Assembly (NCBI GenBank): GCA_032164295.1
Contig: JAJHTX010000008.1
Coordinates: forward strand, 806,001 to 870,000
DNA: 64,000 bases
Direction of reading: 5' to 3'
DNA from: Inonotus obliquus
Lineage: Eukaryota > Basidiomycota > Agaricomycetes > Hymenochaetales > Hymenochaetaceae
The first letter of the stretch is position 1. Each line of letters begins with the position of its first letter. The position numbers and the translations under genes were made by a program. This document shows, in pieces, positions 58,374 through 64,000 of the stretch. The notes under the pieces were generated by a model. It was not told the DNA's origin. It did no database searches and was given only the letters and a program-made list of their open reading frames with translations.

Positions 58374-61354
58374 TCAGAAGGTTCCCTCCAGTCTGGATAC
58401 ATTACTAGTCCGTTTCGCATGCTCAAGCAGGGCAATCAAACTCGTTGGTGTCATCCCCTCCATCCTCTTCGCTGCGCCCTAGGCAAGAAGGTTGGAATTT
58501 GAATACTACAATTTCAACAGAAGATCAAAAGACTTACGATAGTGGCAGGCCGTAACCGACCAAGTTTCTCACGAACTTCCGAACTAAGTCCCTCAATCAC
58601 ATCGTAGTTCAAATGGGGACTTAAAGCGAGAGCTTCGTCCTCCAAGAAAACACGAAGATCTGCTTCTTGTCGGACAAGGAACGGCTCATACCGTGCTACA
58701 TAGAAAGATATAATCAACATAGAACCATTGGACTTTATGTAAGAACATGAAAGGTTCTGATAGAAAAACACAGAAGAGTAAGGATGCGTACCTTCGATCT
58801 CCGCACGGTCGAGTATGTCTTGGTCGATATAACTCAACTGAGGGAAGATCTCGCGTAGTCTCTCCATTGTTACTTGAGGCATCCGTATCATGTGGAAGGC
58901 GCTTTGATAAATGGGTCAGAATAACACCGCGAGCCACGACAAAGGATCTCTATCTTACCTTCGCCGTGCGCCATCATGCGTAACGTGGAGTCCGTGAGCC
59001 AACCATCCCTAAACGTGCATGAGAGACGAATCAAGGCGAGTAAACTAAATGGAGATACCTGAGGCGTCAGTTCACACGATTTTAACCTATTAATAGCATC
59101 CCTAAGCTTTCGTTCCGTACTCCGTAACTCATTCCACCTTCCCTCAGATACGATTCCGCACTCTCGTCCTTTCGGCGTCAGTCGTAAGTCCGCATTGTCG
59201 CTACGTAGGGTTATCCGATATTCTGAGCGCGAGGTGAACATTCGGTCTAGAGGGATGAAGCGGCATGAGAAGTGGTCATGATATCGAACGAAACAAACGA
59301 ACATGGTTCCTCGGCGCCTTTCAAGATGAGGTCATCAATCAGGACACCGATAAACCCGTCTGCGCGTGTTAGGATCAAAGGAAGTCGATTTTGTGAGGAT
59401 AAACCAGCATTAATCCCGGCGATAACGCCCTGAGCAGCAGCTTCTTCATAACCAGTCGTCCCTACGAACACGCCCACGAATCAGCATCCCTCCTGAAATG
59501 ATATACAGAAGGCTCAAAGGATACGGACCGTTGACCTGACCTGCCAGGAATAAACCACGTATCCTTTTGGTTTCAAGGCTCGCTGAGAACACAACACTTA
59601 GACAATGCCGCAGCGGAATTATGTAAACACGGACGGACGGTTTAGTTCCCTTGGGTCAATATGATCATACTCGACGCCATATGCGGGGCGAACCATCTTT
59701 ACATTCTCAAGGCCGGGAATTGTTCGCATCATCGGCTCCTGGATCTCTTCCGGTAGGCTGCACGAAAGTCCGTTAGGATAGATAACATCTTTCCAGTTCC
59801 CCGTGAGTAGATTCGTTAGACAAAGATATCACAAATAGCATACCCGAGTTGTAACCTTCCGGTTCAAGCCAAACTTTGTGCTCTGACTTCGACGGAAAAC
59901 GTCGAACCTTAGCCTCCAGCGACGGACAGTATCGAGGGCCTGAAAGTGTGTCGAGTTAGAAGGGATAACCTGGAAGCTAATTCAAGACTAACCTCGTTTT
60001 GTTTCTTGGATATGAACGTTCTTGTGCACATTTTCTCTAATTACCTCGTGTGTTTCTGGGGTAGTTTGCGTCAAATAGCAAAGAATTTGGTTATCCTAGG
60101 TAAGAACAGCAATCGAGGCTTTGTTTGAGCTATTGTATCCCACAAGCGACTAGCACGCACGGCATTGTCAACGGTACGGTTCATGTGGCTGAAAGGCAGC
60201 GGATTCGCATCGCCCACGAGTTTTGTCATCTTCTCAAAATTTATTGAGCTAGCCGCTAGTCGAGCAGGTGTCCCAGTCTGCAAACGTCCGAGTTTGAAGC
60301 CAGCTTTCCGCAGCGACTCCGACAACCCAATAGACGGTACCTCGTTTATCCTGCCTGCTGGTATCGTCCGTGGCCCTGGGGTATAATCTTGAGCGACACA
60401 GCGTGAGCATGAGGCAAGACGACCACAAACCTATATGAATTTCACCAGACAGGAAGGTGCCAGTACATATGACAACCTGTGTGCAGCCTATACGTTCTCC
60501 ATTATCTTCAAGTATTATCAGGGTAGGATGCAAAGAGGAGCAAGAAATGGACACCTACCCAGCTGTATACCGCGTACTGCTAGCCTCTCCGATGGTCCAG
60601 TGAACACTTCATCGAACAGCAAGTCGAAAACACTGCCAGCCCGGATTTCTAGATTACGATAGTTGAACAGTTCCGTTTGCATATTCTTCTTGTACAACGT
60701 TCGATCTATCTGAGCACGCTGACCCTGTAAAGAGCTTCTAGCAAGCATTCAAATGCAAACTCCAACAGCACTAACCCAAACAGCTGGTCCTTTTGACCGA
60801 TTCAGTACCTGGAACTGGATTCCCGCTTTGTCTGTACAGCGCCAAATTGAACCTGTTACTTTACCCGAAAAGATATTGTGAAAGCATATTTGCTTACCAG
60901 ATACCCGACCTATCAACCCGTCAAGCGCATCGACCTCACGAACAAGTGTACCCTTCCCGACACCTCCGATCGACGGATTGCACGACAGTTCGCCAATGGT
61001 ATTTAACTGTTGAGTCAAGAGAAGCGTTCGTGCTCCAGTACGCGCAGCTCCAGCAGCTGCTTCGCAACCGGCATGCCCACCGCCAATTACCACGACTATA
61101 GTATTTGCGGCGGAGTGAGTAAGACGCATGACTGGGGCTGGATGATAAGGACCACGCACCATCATAGGTCGGAGAATGTGTGTCGACGTTTGTTGCCAAG
61201 AACCTCGAGTTACGAAGAAAGGCCTTATGCGTGTTTCTGAAAGCTGATTTTGAGCGTAGCAGCATCGATGTGTGACAGAAAACAGCCGATAGGCATTCAA
61301 GTTGCTCAACCGCGCATTTTTGCGTCGATCATCACGGGACCGAAAATGGTACAT
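58374..61354 (-). CDS. MTO1: mitochondrial tRNA uridine 5-carboxymethylaminomethyl-modification enzyme (MTO1/GidA)
   Basis: This is a multi-exon minus-strand gene from an ATG at 61354 to a TGA at 58374-58376. The first 80 residues are Arg/Ser-rich ([16 protein letters not shown]...), suiting a mitochondrial presequence. The GidA domain follows: [20 protein letters not shown] (FAD), [25 protein letters not shown] with [36 protein letters not shown], then FIGVLIDDL and [20 protein letters not shown]. The last exons carry the helical GidA C terminus ([20 protein letters not shown], then [16 protein letters not shown]). With its GTPase partner the enzyme installs the xm5U34 modification in mitochondrial tRNAs. 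It converges with the alcohol oxidase. I did not fix every splice site. Confidence 0.9.
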
Positions 61355-61939
61355 TGCGGCATCTGGCGAGTCGCAGACTCGGAAATTACATTGAAGGGCA
61401 ATGCTACATGAAAGGTTGTGTACATGACTTGGGTTTCACATTGATAGAATAGCTACATGATTCTCTACGATACATGATTTTAGATCCCAATGCTCAGGAT
61501 ACATGACGGTGTTCAACACAACGGCAGGATTATTACATGAGACGGCAACCGATACAATGATAGGATAGAGAGGAAAGATGCACCGCAATTCGCGAGCGAC
61601 CATAGGTCGGAGACGGAGGACCAGAGCCTCGCTACAATGCAGAACCAGAGACAAGATGCAGGAGGCGAGGTACAAGAGGTGAGGTACAGGCGCGTAGGAT
61701 TTGGAGACCAGATGTGCTAGACTCTGATAAATTGGAAAAGGAGGGAAGCGAGCGGTCCTCAAATCAGGCTCCAGACAATATAAATGGGCGCCGGGCACGG
61801 AAGTGGAGAAGCGAGGAAGATGTAAGTAGACTGATTCCGGATCAGTTGCCACCAGGGCGGAGCGGATCCATACGGGATCACGGTAGACGCGTGATAAGGT
61901 AGGTATGTAAGGTAATAGGGTATACGAGGGATCGCGGAA
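61355..61939. other. intergenic, no gene seen
   Basis: This is the upstream region of MTO1. Open frames crossing it are side effects of the adjoining satellite and are not supported as genes. Confidence 0.4.
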
Positions 61940-62170
61940 GAGACGAGAGACGAGAGACGAGAGACGAGAGACGAGAGACGAGAGACGAGAGACGAGAGAC
62001 GAGAGGCAAGAGACGAGAGGCAAGAGGCAAGAGGCAAGAGGCGAGAGGCGAGAGGCAAGAGGCAAGAGGCAAGAGGCGAGACGAGAGACGAGAGACGAGA
62101 GGCAAGAGGCGAGAGGCAAGAGGCGAGAGGCGAGACAAGAGGCGAGAGGCGAGACAAGTGACGAGAGACG
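61940..62170. repeat. heptamer satellite (GACGAGA/GGCAAGA variants)
   Basis: About 230 bases of head-to-tail heptamers: a run of perfect GACGAGA units (61,940-62,005) is followed by mixed GGCAAGA, GGCGAGA and GACGAGA units. A heptamer without stop codons keeps several frames open, which explains long Leu/Ser/Arg frames on the minus strand. Confidence 0.88.
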
Positions 62171-62663
62171 AAGACGCAAGCTGGAGAGATAAAAACGTAA
62201 CGTTCAAGACGATAGGCGCAGTCGATCTCTGAGATAGACAAGTTGAAAAAACCACTGAAAGATGGTAGATAGACTTCGAGGCTGTTTGTAATTGGTATGA
62301 ATGAAGCTGAACTAGGAGGCAGAGATCAAAGGGGCTGGCAGATACGAGACGAGACCAGAGACTTATGGCACGATACTGAGAGATATGAGAGGTGAAAGAG
62401 ACGTAGCCGGTGAGGGGCTGTGCAGCTAAGAGAAGAGTAGTTGTAGTCGGGATATTAGAGATAACTTTGAGGGAATAGATGGACGGCAAGACGAGGAATA
62501 AGTTGCCAGATAAGACCAGAGAAGGCTATCGAAGACCCAAGAAAAGAAACCCAGGAAAAGAAGGCATGGAAGAGTGAGGTGGAGAGGCGAAGGGCGATTG
62601 GCGATTGGCGATTGGTTATAGAGGAACACGAGAGGATATAATGGACAAGCATCACACGATGGA
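62171..62663. other. purine-rich intergenic DNA, no gene seen
   Basis: The plus strand stays rich in GAGA-type sequence and includes a short gcgattggcgattggcgattgg repeat near 62,592-62,615. This is probably the 3' flank of the last gene. Confidence 0.4.
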
Positions 62664-64000
62664 CTAGTCAACTTCCATAGGCATCGGCTGAGACCAAGGT
62701 GAGTGATACGATGCCCGACGCATGCCGGCATTTTGCGAAGAGCATAATGATTTCCAGCCTTGATGGAGATGCTGCGACTGATTTTCGAAGACAATAGGAC
62801 AGTTCGCGTGCTGACTTGAGCGAATATTGACGGCCATTAGGAAAGCCAAAGCATCCACGCTTGGATTTTCAATCATGTTCACGTTATCATCAAAGTCTTC
62901 CATGCAGGTGTGGTTCGTCCGGTACTGCCCGAAGAAATCGTTATCGTCGTCGTCGTCGATATCGATATAGTCGGATATGGAGAAGTTCCCGCGGAGCGCC
63001 CAATTTGGCGGTGCGAAAGCTAACATGCAAGCATAACAGGTTATACTTGGAGCATACTCGACACCTTCCATACAATCATCTGACTCCCAGTCCGGATCTT
63101 GAGAATCAGAAGATGGTGAAGGCGGAGCATGTAAGGCAAATGGCTGAGCATTCTTGTCGTCGTCTATGACCACGTCCATATCGCATACCGCATCCGGGTC
63201 AGGAACAACCTCGGCGGTCGACGGTTCATGACTGGGCCACGATGAACTTCTAGATAAACCGGCCACGGGGTCAGTTTGCACGGCCTTTTCTATCCTGCCC
63301 GGGGAAACGCAAGCTGTAACGTCTACTTCTGATACACATCCTCGTATAAGAGAGGCATCGTGCGGGGCCCAGAGGAGGGCATCGTGAGGCCGATCCGCTG
63401 ACTCCACAGGAGGTAAGGCAAACGGTGAAGGCACTAGGGCTGACATGCTGCCCGTAGAACTCGTACTAGCAGGTAACAAGAAAGGCTCTTCCAATCGGCT
63501 CTCACAGTCGGAAGAGTAGGATGGAGGCGCCGGGTCCCCTTCCGAGTCAAATTCATCATCGCCCAACCGAAGTGACGAACTTAAGCGGCTCGTTAAGAGG
63601 TTGATATCGAATCCGTCACTCAAAATTTCGCTGCTGTCGTCGTCGTCGTCGTCGTCTTCTAGGTCGCCGGATTCCGACTCGTAGTCTTCGCGCAGCTCGT
63701 CATATCCATTATAACGATTGTAAGGACCGACAAGCTCACGGAGGGTCCAGAGCGACGCCGGAACAGCAACAGTGGAGCAAGGTACGGGAGAGTTGATTTC
63801 AGCCATGTTAATATAGCTTCTTGAATAGCATTCAAGAAGCTGTGAGGAACATGTCGACGATGGAGAAATGACAGGCGAGGCTTGCTGGGCGGACTCGTCG
63901 CTCGTGACTAGGCTCGCGTTCTGGTGTTCAATCTCAGCCTCGGTTACTTCAGAAAGGTGTTCCTGACTGTCAGCCGTAACGTCTGCGAGAGTGTTCACAT
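62664..64000 (-). CDS. acidic Ser/Asp-rich protein of unknown function (5' end outside the window)
   Basis: A single open frame of over 440 codons runs from the window edge to a stop at 62,664. It opens at the edge with GTG rather than ATG, so the true start lies beyond the window or behind an intron. The protein is low in complexity, with Asp runs (DDDDDDDSSEI near 63,650 and IDIDDDDDNDFFGQY near 62,950), Ser-rich linkers and a Pro-rich middle. There is no membrane segment, and no domain is recognised. A more ordered patch around CYACMLAFAPPNWALRG could be a folded motif. Such composition is common in fungal nuclear or regulatory proteins, but no function can be assigned. It ends MPMEVD. Confidence 0.6.
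   Translation of the reverse strand, partial: VNTLADVTADSQEHLSEVTEAEIEHQNASLVTSDESAQQASPVISPSSTCSSQLLECYSRSYINMAEINSPVPCSTVAVPASLWTLRELVGPYNRYNGYDELREDYESESGDLEDDDDDDDSSEILSDGFDINLLTSRLSSSLRLGDDEFDSEGDPAPPSYSSDCESRLEEPFLLPASTSSTGSMSALVPSPFALPPVESADRPHDALLWAPHDASLIRGCVSEVDVTACVSPGRIEKAVQTDPVAGLSRSSSWPSHEPSTAEVVPDPDAVCDMDVVIDDDKNAQPFALHAPPSPSSDSQDPDWESDDCMEGVEYAPSITCYACMLAFAPPNWALRGNFSISDYIDIDDDDDNDFFGQYRTNHTCMEDFDDNVNMIENPSVDALAFLMAVNIRSSQHANCPIVFENQSQHLHQGWKSLCSSQNAGMRRASYHSPWSQPMPMEVD

Noticed and set aside
61436..62489. Three long overlapping minus-strand frames rich in Leu, Ser and Arg
   Set aside because: They are produced by the stop-free heptamer satellite and its flanks; three frames being open at once is the mark of the repeat.

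Overview
The window looks like nuclear DNA of an agaricomycete basidiomycete (a mushroom-type fungus). Genes are split by many 45-90 bp GT..AG introns, and the recognisable families are typical of that group: a GMC alcohol oxidase of the methanol-oxidase type, an Eos1-like N-glycosylation protein, SRPK-like kinases in multiple copies, a SigF/NTF2-like protein, a sugar porter, a mitochondrial tRNA-modification enzyme and a Tnp2-type CACTA transposon. No rRNA, tRNA or CRISPR was seen.

Layout. 0.3-12.1 kb is ordinary genic DNA: Eos1-like (+), a small unknown (+), SigF/NTF2-like (+), a very large Ser-rich membrane protein (+) and a small four-exon gene (+). 12.4-47 kb is an accessory, duplication-rich block. 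It opens with one intact flavin-containing monooxygenase (FMO, +). From the FMO tail onward, a unit of FMO tail, spacer, minus-strand protein kinase and segment X occurs three times in tandem (14.2-30.2, 30.2-35.8 and 35.8-40.8 kb). Unit 1 is split by a 10.8 kb nested insertion (18,623-29,404). At its core is an 8.26 kb CACTA element (18,839-27,095) with CACTG termini, an ATT target duplication, a Tnp2 transposase (-) and a convergent accessory gene (+). Units 2 and 3 keep the empty site. Unit 2 has its own 640 bp insertion.

A fourth, diverged kinase (42.9-44.3 kb) is bracketed by two paralogous three-exon small genes of unknown function (41.3 and 45.3 kb). These lie in a second segmental duplication that also carries an FMO relic and an inverted fragment of the sugar transporter. 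48.8-64 kb returns to ordinary genes: MFS sugar porter (+), a poorly coding 4 kb gap, alcohol oxidase (+), MTO1/GidA-like enzyme (-), a heptamer satellite, and the 3' part of an acidic Ser-rich protein (-) running off the window.

How the genes relate. The kinase/FMO block looks like a birth-and-death cluster shaped by unequal crossing-over, gene conversion and transposon insertion, rather than a pathway. The sugar porter and alcohol oxidase fit wood or plant-litter metabolism (the oxidase makes H2O2) but show no operon-like link. The most unusual items are the tandem kinase units with an altered catalytic loop, the unknown small-gene pair around kinase D, and the nested CACTA insertion with a readable empty site. 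Exon boundaries were inferred by eye from splice signals and frame continuity.
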